Assembly: GCA_937899265.1 (NCBI GenBank)
Contig: CALBPV010000043.1
Location: 1-50,273, forward strand
DNA from: an uncultured Bacteroidales bacterium
GTDB lineage: Bacteria > Bacteroidota > Bacteroidia > Bacteroidales > UBA3663
Reading direction: 5' to 3'
DNA: 50,273 nt
Below are positions 36,225 through 44,021 of this stretch, piece by piece. The translations under genes and the position numbers were made by a program. The first letter of the stretch is position 1. Every line of letters begins with the position of its first letter. A model generated the notes under the pieces. That model made no database searches and was not told the origin of the DNA. It saw only the letters and a list, made by a program, of their open reading frames with translations.

Positions 36225-38435
36225 TTATTTGGTGTGGGTCACGCGGTCGCGCAGCTCGGCCAGTTTGCCCGAGTTCCAGCGCTCGGTGGTACCCACGAGA
36301 TAGCCTGTGATGCGCTGGAGTTTGTCGATGTTGTGGCTGCCGCATTCGGGGCATACCTCCTCGCCCTCGATGGCGTCTTCGTGTCCGCAGTCCATACAAC
36401 GGTTGCGGTTGTGGTTCACCGAGCCGTAGCCCATGTTGAGCTGGTCCATGAGTTCCACGACCTTCGAGATGGTCTCGGGATTGTGGGTGGCGTCGCCGTC
36501 GAGTTCCACGTAGAAGATGTGGCCTCCGCGCGTGAGGTCGTGGTAGGGAGCTTCCACCTCGGCTTTGTGGCGTATGCTGCACTTGTAATAGACGGGGACG
36601 TGGTTGGAGTTGGTGTAGTAGTCCTTGTCGGTCACGCCTTTGATGATGCCGTAGCGTTTCTTGTCGATGCGAGTGAAGCGTCCGGCCAAACCTTCGGCGG
36701 GTGTTGCCAGCACGGAGAAGTTGTGCTGATAGCGGTCGCTGAACTCGTCGGCTTTCTTCTTCATGAACGAGATGATGCGGAGGCCGATGCGCTGCGATTC
36801 CTCGCTCTCGCCATGATGTTTGCCGGTGAGGGCAATGAGGGCTTCGGCCAAGCCAATGAATCCGATGCCGAGGGTGCCCTGATTGATGACGGGCTCGATG
36901 CGGTCGGTGGGATTGAGTTTGTCGGCACCGTTCCAAAGGCTGCTCATCAGGAGGGGGAACTGCTTGGCTACGGCGGTCTTCTGGAACTCATAACGTTCGT
37001 TGAGCTGACGGGCTGCCAGTTCGCACATCTCGTTGAGACGCAACATGAAGACTTCGAGGCGTTTCTCTACGGTGGGCTCGTTCATGCTCTCGATGGCCAA
37101 CGCCACGATGTTGATAGTCGTGAAGCTGAGGTTGCCTCGTCCGATGGAGGTCTTGGGACCGAACCGATTCTCGAACACACGGGTACGACATCCCATTGTG
37201 GCCACTTCGTACTTGTAGCGTTCGGGGTCGTCGGCACGCCAATCTTCGTGGTGGTTGTAAGTCGCGTCAAGGTTGAGGAAATTGGGAAAGAACCTCCGGG
37301 CCGTCACCTTGCAGGCCAACTGGTAAAGGTCGTAGTTGGGGTCTTCGGGCAGGAAGTTCACGCCGCGTTTCTTCTTCCAGATTTGGATGGGGAAAATGGC
37401 GGTGGCGTGATTGCCCACGCCCTCGTAGGTCGTGTGGAGCAGTTCGCGGATGACGCAACGTCCTTCTGCCGACGTGTCGGTGCCGTAGTTGATGGACGAG
37501 AAAACCACCTGATTGCCGCCGCGCGAATGGATGGTGTTCATGTTATGGATGAAGGCTTCCATCGCCTGATGAACGCGCCCCACAGTTCGGTTGACGGCAT
37601 GCTGGAGCACACGGTCCTTGCCCTTGAGACCTTCAAGGGGTTGCTTGAGGTAATCCTTGATGTCGGCTGCATAGAGGTCGCTGAAATCCTCGTCATAGAG
37701 CGATTCGATCACCTTGACTTCCTCGATGAAGGTCATCCTGACGTAGGGCGCAAAGTAGAAGTCGATGGCCGGAATGGCCTGTCCGCCGTGCATTTCGTTC
37801 TGGCAAGTTTCCATCGAAATACAAGCCTGCACACTGGCCGTCTCGATACGTTTGGCGGGACGCGACTCCGAGTGGGAAGCGCGGAATCCGTTCTGGAGAA
37901 TGGTATTGAGGGGATGCTGCACACAGGTGAGCGACTTGGTGGGGTAGTAATCCTTGTCGTGGATGTGGAGGTAGCCGTGCTTCACGGCCTCGCGCACGGG
38001 TTCCGAAAGCAGATATTCGTCCACGAAGGGTTTTGTTGTCTCGGAGGCGAACTTCATCATCATTCCTGCCGGCGTGTCGGCATTCATGTTGGCATTCTCG
38101 CGGGTCACATCGTTGTTTTTGGCACCGATAATGCCCTCAAACACCTCGCGGGTCTTGGCCCTGCGGGCGGTCGTACGCGCGTTGCGATAAGAGATGTACG
38201 CGCGAGCCACTTCCTTGCGGTCGGAGTTCATGAGTTCCACCTCGACAGCGTCCTGCACCGTCTCGACCGACATCAAGGCATCGCCCTCTTTGGCTATCTT
38301 GTCGGCAATGGTGGCTGCCAGGATGGCATCGACCCCTTTGGGAGTGGTCTCCATCGCCTTGCGTATGGCATCCTCGATTTTGCTGAAATTGAAATCGACG
38401 GTTCGTCCGTCGCGTTTGATTACTTTTTGTATCAT
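36225..38435 (-). CDS. nrdD: anaerobic ribonucleoside-triphosphate reductase NrdD
   Basis: A 736-residue class III ribonucleotide reductase, making deoxyribonucleotides without oxygen through a glycyl radical. An N-terminal ATP-cone (about 1-90, VIKRDGRTVDFNFSKIEDAI) senses dATP/ATP. The barrel has the substrate-site Cys in TASVQACISMETC. The zinc site is CMDCGHE...CPECGSH, and the radical loop is RITGYLVG with Gly711. The activase gene nrdG, often next to nrdD, is not in the adjoining sequence; rubrerythrin is there instead. The promoter is at 38484-38515, opposed to that of an OxyR-like regulator. Confidence 0.97.
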   Translation of the reverse strand: MIQKVIKRDGRTVDFNFSKIEDAIRKAMETTPKGVDAILAATIADKIAKEGDALMSVETVQDAVEVELMNSDRKEVARAYISYRNARTTARRAKTREVFEGIIGAKNNDVTRENANMNADTPAGMMMKFASETTKPFVDEYLLSEPVREAVKHGYLHIHDKDYYPTKSLTCVQHPLNTILQNGFRASHSESRPAKRIETASVQACISMETCQNEMHGGQAIPAIDFYFAPYVRMTFIEEVKVIESLYDEDFSDLYAADIKDYLKQPLEGLKGKDRVLQHAVNRTVGRVHQAMEAFIHNMNTIHSRGGNQVVFSSINYGTDTSAEGRCVIRELLHTTYEGVGNHATAIFPIQIWKKKRGVNFLPEDPNYDLYQLACKVTARRFFPNFLNLDATYNHHEDWRADDPERYKYEVATMGCRTRVFENRFGPKTSIGRGNLSFTTINIVALAIESMNEPTVEKRLEVFMLRLNEMCELAARQLNERYEFQKTAVAKQFPLLMSSLWNGADKLNPTDRIEPVINQGTLGIGFIGLAEALIALTGKHHGESEESQRIGLRIISFMKKKADEFSDRYQHNFSVLATPAEGLAGRFTRIDKKRYGIIKGVTDKDYYTNSNHVPVYYKCSIRHKAEVEAPYHDLTRGGHIFYVELDGDATHNPETISKVVELMDQLNMGYGSVNHNRNRCMDCGHEDAIEGEEVCPECGSHNIDKLQRITGYLVGTTERWNSGKLAELRDRVTHTK

Positions 38436-38483
38436 AGAGTTTGCAAATTACGATTATAGATGAACAAAATTCTAAAGCGGGTG

Positions 38484-38515
38484 CAAATTTACGGCTTTTT
38501 TTTGACACTTGCAAA
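38484..38515 (-). promoter_or_regulatory. nrdD promoter
   Basis: Minus strand: TTTG (38512-38515), 20 bases, TAAATTTG (38484-38491). Start near 38477; leader about 42 bases. It overlaps the oppositely directed promoter at 38501-38534. Confidence 0.8.
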
Positions 38516-38534
38516 CAGAAAAATTCTATCTTTG
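38501..38534 (+). promoter_or_regulatory. promoter of the OxyR-like regulator gene
   Basis: TTTG (38501-38504) and TATCTTTG (38527-38534) with a 22-base spacer, slightly longer than elsewhere in the window. Its -33 lies between the two elements of the nrdD promoter, so the two polymerase sites exclude each other. Confidence 0.68.
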
Positions 38535-38567
38535 TATCGATTTTCATCTATAATCCGTTTTTCAGCT

Positions 38568-39500
38568 ATGACATTCCAACAATTGGAGTACATTGTGGCG
38601 GTCGATAAATACCGTCATTTTGTGAACGCCGCCACCGCTTGCGGTGTAACACAGGCAACATTGAGCAGTCTCATCCAGAAATTGGAGGACGAAATCGACG
38701 TCATTATCTTCGACCGCTCCAAACGTCCCATCGAGCCCACTGCGCTGGGCAAGAAGATTATAGCCCAGGCGAACCTCATTCTCCACAATTCGAAAGAGCT
38801 GCGCGAGCTGGTGGCTTCCGAGCGGAGCGAAGAGAGCGGCACCCTGCGTCTCGGCATCGTTTCGAGTGTGGCCTGCTACCTCTACCCCACCCTCGTGAAA
38901 CTCCTTCGTGCCGAACATCCCAACATCGCCGTCGAGTGCTACGAAGAGCATGTCGATACGCTCATCACCAAGATGCAGCGTTCCGAGCTGGATATGGCCA
39001 TCGTGCCTTCCCACACCATCGAGAAGACCAACCTCATGGGCATTGACCTCTACACCGAACGCTTCATGACCTACGTCTCGGGCTCCCACCGCCTCAGCCA
39101 GCAGCAATGGGTACGCACCGAGGACCTTCTGGACGGCGAGATATGGAAGCTCACCGAGTTCCACGACCGCTATCCTGCTCTCATCAACCTCACCCGCCAA
39201 AGCGATTTTCACCGTTCGCATCTCATCATCGGCTCCTTCCCCACGCTCATCCAGATGGTCGATGTGGGCGGCGGATACACCATCCTGCCCCAGCTGATGG
39301 AGAAAATCCTGAGCGCAGAGCAGAGACCCCGGCTCAAACTGATACTCTCGGACAAGACTTTCCGCACCGTTTCCCTCGTCATCCGCGAGGACTATATGCG
39401 CGAAAGGATGCTGAACATCATCGTCTCGGCCATCAAGCAAATCATCCCCGACGACATGCTGGTCGAGAGACTTAAAAAGTTCAACAAGATAACGATTTGA
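38568..39500 (+). CDS. LysR-family regulator, OxyR-like but without sensor cysteines
   Basis: A 310-residue LysR-type activator. The winged HTH is at 1-65 (VNAATACGVTQATLSSLIQKLEDE) and the linker helix at about 66-88; the effector domain follows. The N terminus MTFQQLEYIVAVDKYRHF closely fits Bacteroidales OxyR. Cysteines occur only at 25, 103 and 124; none lies in 125-310. At the expected place of the peroxide-reactive Cys (E. coli Cys199) the sequence reads LTEFHDRYPAL. It is thus either a regulator with a different signal or a degenerate OxyR. The start at 38568 lies after its promoter; the frame from 38460 is rejected. Divergent from nrdD, which it may control. Confidence 0.9.
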   Translation: MTFQQLEYIVAVDKYRHFVNAATACGVTQATLSSLIQKLEDEIDVIIFDRSKRPIEPTALGKKIIAQANLILHNSKELRELVASERSEESGTLRLGIVSSVACYLYPTLVKLLRAEHPNIAVECYEEHVDTLITKMQRSELDMAIVPSHTIEKTNLMGIDLYTERFMTYVSGSHRLSQQQWVRTEDLLDGEIWKLTEFHDRYPALINLTRQSDFHRSHLIIGSFPTLIQMVDVGGGYTILPQLMEKILSAEQRPRLKLILSDKTFRTVSLVIREDYMRERMLNIIVSAIKQIIPDDMLVERLKKFNKITI

Positions 39501-39544
39501 GGCGACCATTCAGGGGTGGTTTTGTTACTTTGTTTAACTTTTCA

Positions 39545-39566
39545 GCCCCATAGAGGGGGCGGTTTT
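39545..39566 (+). terminator. weak hairpin after the regulator gene
   Basis: Stem GCCCC (39545-39549) / GGGGC (39556-39560) followed by GGTTTT. The stem is short. Confidence 0.4.
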
Positions 39567-39631
39567 GTCAAATAATACGGCACTTTGTGAAATTTCTCTT
39601 CGAATTTCTTCTCCATTTAAAAAAAACAGTG

Positions 39632-39639
39632 TATCTTTG
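39632..39639 (+). promoter_or_regulatory. -7 element before the LruC-like lipoprotein gene
   Basis: A perfect TATCTTTG; no good -33 (CTTC at 39608-39611 at the 20-base distance), as expected if an activator or alternative contact is used. The leader would be about 110 bases and contains a bulged stem at 39685-39708 (ACTTGACAT / ATGTCCAAGT). Confidence 0.6.
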
Positions 39640-39754
39640 CATCGCCAAAATCGGAAAAATACAATCTATTTCCAAACTTGACCAACTTGACATTACGGAT
39701 GTCCAAGTATCTCGAATTTCAATAATTTTTAATAAATACTATAAATAAAGGATT

Positions 39755-41461
39755 ATGAAGAAACAACTTTTGAGAGGGCTTTCCTTGGTAGCAGGTGCCC
39801 TGGTACTGACTGCTTGCAGCAGCGAGTACGATTTTGAGACCAAACACAACACCGAGACCGAACGTGAAACGGTCTTCAATGAAATCTTCGTCGATAATTT
39901 CGGCACACCCGATGCATACCACACCTGGGGCTTCGAGACACCAGAGGTTACTCGTGCGGTGAACAAAAACGGCAACCAGTGGCATGATGCCAATTATTTC
40001 AATTTGGAATATGACCCTGTCGTTACCGAAGAAGAGAAACTCGGTGTATTCAACTATGTAAACAAGGATGTAGAGAACATTAAAACCGTAGAACAGGAGG
40101 ATTGGAGCGAATACTGGATTTCTCAAGTATGGGATGGTGCCCAAGACAAGGCCGGTGATACCATGTCACCTCGTTCCGTTCCATTCACAGGAGAGGATGA
40201 TGCCATCGCCGGAGCTTCCTACATGGATTATCTCCACGTCAAGGAATCGGAAAGTCAAGGCGACGATATCGCCTCTTGGACTCATTTCAATGATTTCAAC
40301 AACGCCAATAATGAAGGCAACTACGAAGGCGGCAAGTTATATATGTACAAAAGTGGAACTCTAAGCTTTGGCTATCACAACAGCTACAGCAGTTACTACA
40401 GCGACAAATATATTGTTGTTTCCGGAGCTACGATTTTCGGCGAAAATTCCGAATACGCCAATTACTACTATGTATGCTTTGATTTCGAGGGGAGCATGCA
40501 GCCCGAGCAAACTGTCATCAGTTTCGACGTTGACTACAAACATGTTTGGACGGAGAACGAGGGTGAAGGCTCCGGAAGCGAAACCAAATCCGGAGAAAAC
40601 TTGAATGTTACCATCGACGGACTTTACAAGGCTGAAGACATTACTGACGATATGCTTCTGGAGGCATTCCGCTCTAAATACCATGATTCGGAAGATGATG
40701 GAAATGGATGGGCTCACACATATAGTGTTACAGGGTTCTCCAACGTCGGTGTTTCCCAATATGTAAATGGTAATAAACATTTTGACGGCGATGACAACTA
40801 CACAGACTGGATTGTACGTATCAGCCCCGCCAAAACCAAAACAACAGAGTACTATTCCCGCCGCGTGATTGCAGAGGACCTTGGCACTGCTGAGGCCACC
40901 GACTTTGACTACAATGACGTTGTGTTCGATGTAGTTCAGGACGAGAGCAACACCACCGTAACGCTCCGTGCTGCCGGCGGCACACTGCCCCTCTACCTCG
41001 TAACATTCGATGGTATCGACACTGACACGAAAGTCAACAACTTCTCTCCCACCATGTCCGGCATCAAATGGATTAAGGAGGTTCATGAGTGGTTCGGCGT
41101 TGCCACCACGACGATGGTGAATACCAACAACGGCACAGTTTCCTGTGAACCCCAGAAAGAAGTGTTCTCCGATGAACTCCTCTACGCCGCACAGGTACGC
41201 ATCTTCGTCTATAAGAACGGCTACTACGAGATTACGGCATATCAAGGCAAGCCCGCACAGAAACTCGCTGTAGGCACCGACTACAAGTGGCTTGACGAAC
41301 GTGTTTCCATCATCAACCAAAGCTACTACGGCAATTTCCTCGAGTATGTAAACGATCAGACGGTATTCGGCGATGACAGCTACAAACTGTGGTACACCAA
41401 AGATCCTCAAAAGGCCGATGCTGCTCTTGACGAGGAGCACCAAGGCACCATCGGACTCTGA
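39755..41461 (+). CDS. surface lipoprotein with LruC/DUF4842-like motif
   Basis: A 568-residue lipoprotein. Signal MKKQLLRGLSLVAGALVLTAC ends in lipobox LTAC with Cys21. The following SSEYDFE is acidic, like the Bacteroidota export signal that sends lipoproteins to the cell surface. Most of the chain is Asp/Asn/Tyr-rich and beta-strand-like. Residues of about 385-400 read EATDFDYNDVVFDVV, the DxDxND motif typical of LruC/DUF4842 domains, which probably binds Ca2+. No catalytic site is recognised. Possibly an adhesin or matrix-binding protein. It stands alone between a weak promoter and a strong terminator. Confidence 0.85.
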   Translation: MKKQLLRGLSLVAGALVLTACSSEYDFETKHNTETERETVFNEIFVDNFGTPDAYHTWGFETPEVTRAVNKNGNQWHDANYFNLEYDPVVTEEEKLGVFNYVNKDVENIKTVEQEDWSEYWISQVWDGAQDKAGDTMSPRSVPFTGEDDAIAGASYMDYLHVKESESQGDDIASWTHFNDFNNANNEGNYEGGKLYMYKSGTLSFGYHNSYSSYYSDKYIVVSGATIFGENSEYANYYYVCFDFEGSMQPEQTVISFDVDYKHVWTENEGEGSGSETKSGENLNVTIDGLYKAEDITDDMLLEAFRSKYHDSEDDGNGWAHTYSVTGFSNVGVSQYVNGNKHFDGDDNYTDWIVRISPAKTKTTEYYSRRVIAEDLGTAEATDFDYNDVVFDVVQDESNTTVTLRAAGGTLPLYLVTFDGIDTDTKVNNFSPTMSGIKWIKEVHEWFGVATTTMVNTNNGTVSCEPQKEVFSDELLYAAQVRIFVYKNGYYEITAYQGKPAQKLAVGTDYKWLDERVSIINQSYYGNFLEYVNDQTVFGDDSYKLWYTKDPQKADAALDEEHQGTIGL

Positions 41462-41494
41462 TTAAGCATCAAAAGTTTTCCTTTATATTATCCT

Positions 41495-41530
41495 TCCCCT
41501 GCACCCGTCTCGGATGCGGGGGATTTTTTT
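41495..41530 (+). terminator. rho-independent terminator after the lipoprotein gene
   Basis: Stem TCCCCTGCA (41495-41503) / TGCGGGGGA (41515-41523), then seven T (41524-41530). Confidence 0.85.
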
Positions 41531-41748
41531 GATACGTGTCTTGGGGTTGAGCCGTTTCTTTTGTTGACATTGAGGGGAGTGCTGAGGGGGAAAGCGATGG
41601 GACTGCCTGCGAGGAGTGTCTCTGCCTGCCGGTCTGTCACCCCGAAAAGGAAAGACGTTCGCGCGAAAAATCGGCGCTCCCGGGAGAAAAACGGCATTTT
41701 TTGCGAAAAAACGGATTTTCGGAGGGAAAAATTCGAGAACCGCAATCT
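41531..41748. other. 218-base gap with imperfect A-run repeats
   Basis: Three diverged copies of a unit around GAAAAAACGG occur about 20-22 bases apart (41669-41725). A minus-strand frame of 85 codons crosses it (41488-41745) but enters the lipoprotein terminator, has no promoter and an odd composition; it is not called as a gene. Confidence 0.4.
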
Positions 41749-42177
41749 TTACTGCCCGACGCTATCGGAATCCGTTGGCTTTTTCTTGCCGTGCTTGAAA
41801 ACAAAACGAACGAGAAGGAAGTTGATGGGGACTACAATGGCATAGACCGGAACCGGTGCCCAACGGGGCGGGATACCGAGCCAGATGAAAAAGTTGAGGA
41901 AAAAAATGTGGAGGAGATAATTGATGCCGTGGGCACCCATCATGCCACCGAGCCGTTTCCAGGAAGGCGCCGTGTGGAAGGTCCAATAGGAAGTGAGACA
42001 GAAATTGCCGATGAAGCTGAGGATGTAACCCAGCGTATAGGCAATATTGACGGGAATCCACTTCATGGCAAGCAGATAGATGCCATAGTGGATGGCTGTG
42101 GAGATGACTCCCACCACAGCAAATCTCACAAATTCGCCTTTCCAGACGGAGGGGTTCTTGTCAGTGTTTTTTTCCAT
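41749..42177 (-). CDS. GtrA family membrane protein
   Basis: A 142-residue inner-membrane protein with four predicted helices (about 16-36, 43-63, 82-100 and 107-127), matching GtrA/PF04138. Known members help flip lipid-linked sugars for cell-surface polysaccharide or teichoic acid decoration. Motifs: EFVRFAVVGVISTAIHYGIY, and NFCLTSYWTF after the second helix. No glycosyltransferase partner is adjacent. It follows the terminator of the receptor operon, with a hairpin (42204-42230) but no promoter match in between, so its expression may depend on read-through. Confidence 0.92.
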   Translation of the reverse strand: MEKNTDKNPSVWKGEFVRFAVVGVISTAIHYGIYLLAMKWIPVNIAYTLGYILSFIGNFCLTSYWTFHTAPSWKRLGGMMGAHGINYLLHIFFLNFFIWLGIPPRWAPVPVYAIVVPINFLLVRFVFKHGKKKPTDSDSVGQ

Positions 42178-42203
42178 GCGGTTACAGATGATTCGAAAGA
42201 GAG

Positions 42204-42230
42204 GGGGCCTCCCTTTGGTCGGAAGGCCCC
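42204..42230 (-). other. GC-rich hairpin before the GtrA gene
   Basis: GGGGCCT (42204-42210) pairs with AGGCCCC (42224-42230), with further partial pairing inside. It lies 27 bases before the GtrA start codon and would sit in its leader, as a second terminator or an attenuator-like element. Confidence 0.5.
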
Positions 42231-42257
42231 GACTTTAGCGTATCGGGCCGAAGCCCC

Positions 42258-42288
42258 AAAAAAATCCACCCCGAATATGGGGGTGGAT
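42258..42288 (-). terminator. strong terminator of the receptor-lipoprotein operon
   Basis: Minus strand ATCCACCCC / GGGGTGGAT, nine perfect pairs with a 7-base loop, then a run of seven U. It is 22 bases after the stop codon of the BACON/OB lipoprotein. Confidence 0.9.
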
Positions 42289-42310
42289 ATTTAAAGCACG
42301 AGTTACAGGC

Positions 42311-43972
42311 TTACTCTACGGAATAGACGTAAGCGTTCTTGGATGAAGTCTCGTAGGTGGTCTTGTACTTGGTGACCTTACCGCAGAGCACTACCTTGTT
42401 GCCCAAGGCAATCTGGCTGTCTTCCTCGGTCCACGCCTTGTTGTCGAGCCAATAAACGCTGTAGGCCTCAAAGTCGAGCAAAGCGTCATCGTGGAACTCG
42501 CCGTCGGCAGAAATCCAGAAGGTGCCGGTGCCGTATGAGGCACTGAAGGTATAGACTATCTTGGAGACGATACCCTCGACAAAGACGATGCCCTGCACAC
42601 CGCCGTCGATGGCAGCTATGGCACCCGTCACGTTGAAAGGATAGTCTGCGGAGCCCACACCGTTCTCGTCTGTGGTGACACCATTGATGCTGTAGATGTA
42701 GGCGTTGTTGCCCGATGTCTCGGCTATGCCCTTATAGAGCGTGAGTTTGCCGCAGATGAGCACCTCGTCGCCTACGGAGATGTTGGCGTGACCCTCGGTC
42801 CACTTTTCGTTGTTGAAGTAGAGCACGCGGTAGCCCTCGAAGTCGAGCGTGATGTCATCGTGGAACTCGCCGTCGTCCGAAATCCAGAAGGTGGCGTTGC
42901 CGTAGCTGCCGAACTCGCCTTCAATCTTGGAGACGATGCCCTTCACGAAGAAGTCGTTGGCGGTGGCGCCGGTGAGCGTCTGGCAGTACTCGATGGCATC
43001 TGCCACACTGAACGGATTGGTGAGCGTGCCCGAGAGACCCATCTGGCTCACCGTCGAGGTGAGCGTAGAGCTGCTGGAACCGCTCTTGGACGTAAACTCG
43101 ATGACACCCGTACGGGCAGCCTCCTCGGTGTTGGGAGCCACACGGAAGGTGACGTTCAGGGTAGAATCCGTCTGCTCCATAGAAGAGATACCTATCCAGG
43201 ACTTGGCTTCTTCTTCGACAGCGATTGAAGGATAGTCGCCCGTGTAGGAGAGACGTACCATGTACTCGCCGCCGTTGGCATCGAAGGCTGCCGTTTCGCC
43301 CTCCTCAATCTTGATGAGCGATTTCTCGATGGCGATGACGGTCACATCGACCAATTCGATGGTGGAGCCGTAGAGCGTGGCGGGACCCTCAACGGTGATG
43401 ACATCGCCCACAGTGAAGCCCCAGCCGTTGGTGCCGCTGATGGGGTAGGCGCCCTTGTTGCCTTTCTTGTCGTTGGTGCCGTAGATGTAAATCGTGCCGG
43501 TCTCGTCCTGGATGTTCCAGTTGCCGTACTGGTTGTCGGGATTGCTGATGCAGACACCCCTCACGCGGTAGTTGCCGTCGGGATTGGCAATGACGGCCGA
43601 GATGGGCGAAATGGGGGTCTCAACCTTAGCGGCTATCTGCTGCACATTGATGCGCTGGGTGCGGTTGTTGCAGTTGAGCAATACGGTGCCCGTGTAGCTG
43701 GTGGTGGTGGCAGGTGCCGAGAAGGTCACTTCGGTCTCGCCCGCAGAACCGAAGAGGGGCGAAATGGTAAGCCATTCGGGCACATCGGCGAACGACCAGT
43801 CGCCCACGGCATTGACGGTGATGGTCTGCCGACCGCCATCGGCATCCAGAGAAACGTAGGACGAAGAGACTTTGACCTCGCTGAGGTAGGTGGGGTCATC
43901 ATCATCGCTGCACGATGTGAAGAATCCGGCACAGAGCGCGAGGAACGACGGAAGGATATATTTCAGTTTCAT
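42311..43972 (-). CDS. surface lipoprotein with BACON and OB-fold modules
   Basis: A 553-residue lipoprotein. Signal MKLKYILPSFLALCAGFFTSC with Cys21, then SDDDD, a canonical surface-export signal. Modules in order: BACON (about 33-115, SLDADGGRQTITVNAVGDWSF), an OB-fold (about 120-215, YRVRGVCISNPDNQYG), a second BACON-like unit (about 220-315), and two closely related OB-folds (about 320-435 and 440-553) that share GIVSKI, GTFWIS or ATFWIS, DGEFHDD, the LDFEAY/LDFEGY strand and KxTxYK. BACON modules often bind glycans or mucin; OB-folds bind sugars or nucleic acids. It is 49 bases after the TonB-dependent receptor gene and is its likely surface partner. Ligand unknown. Confidence 0.88.
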   Translation of the reverse strand: MKLKYILPSFLALCAGFFTSCSDDDDPTYLSEVKVSSSYVSLDADGGRQTITVNAVGDWSFADVPEWLTISPLFGSAGETEVTFSAPATTTSYTGTVLLNCNNRTQRINVQQIAAKVETPISPISAVIANPDGNYRVRGVCISNPDNQYGNWNIQDETGTIYIYGTNDKKGNKGAYPISGTNGWGFTVGDVITVEGPATLYGSTIELVDVTVIAIEKSLIKIEEGETAAFDANGGEYMVRLSYTGDYPSIAVEEEAKSWIGISSMEQTDSTLNVTFRVAPNTEEAARTGVIEFTSKSGSSSSTLTSTVSQMGLSGTLTNPFSVADAIEYCQTLTGATANDFFVKGIVSKIEGEFGSYGNATFWISDDGEFHDDITLDFEGYRVLYFNNEKWTEGHANISVGDEVLICGKLTLYKGIAETSGNNAYIYSINGVTTDENGVGSADYPFNVTGAIAAIDGGVQGIVFVEGIVSKIVYTFSASYGTGTFWISADGEFHDDALLDFEAYSVYWLDNKAWTEEDSQIALGNKVVLCGKVTKYKTTYETSSKNAYVYSVE

Positions 43973-44021
43973 ACCTTATTTTATATTTAAATGGTGTGTA
44001 GTTTAGCGTTGTCGCGCCATA

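Noticed and set aside
41488..41745. 85-codon minus-strand frame before the end of the GtrA transcript
   Set aside because: No promoter, unusual composition, and it runs into a terminator stem.
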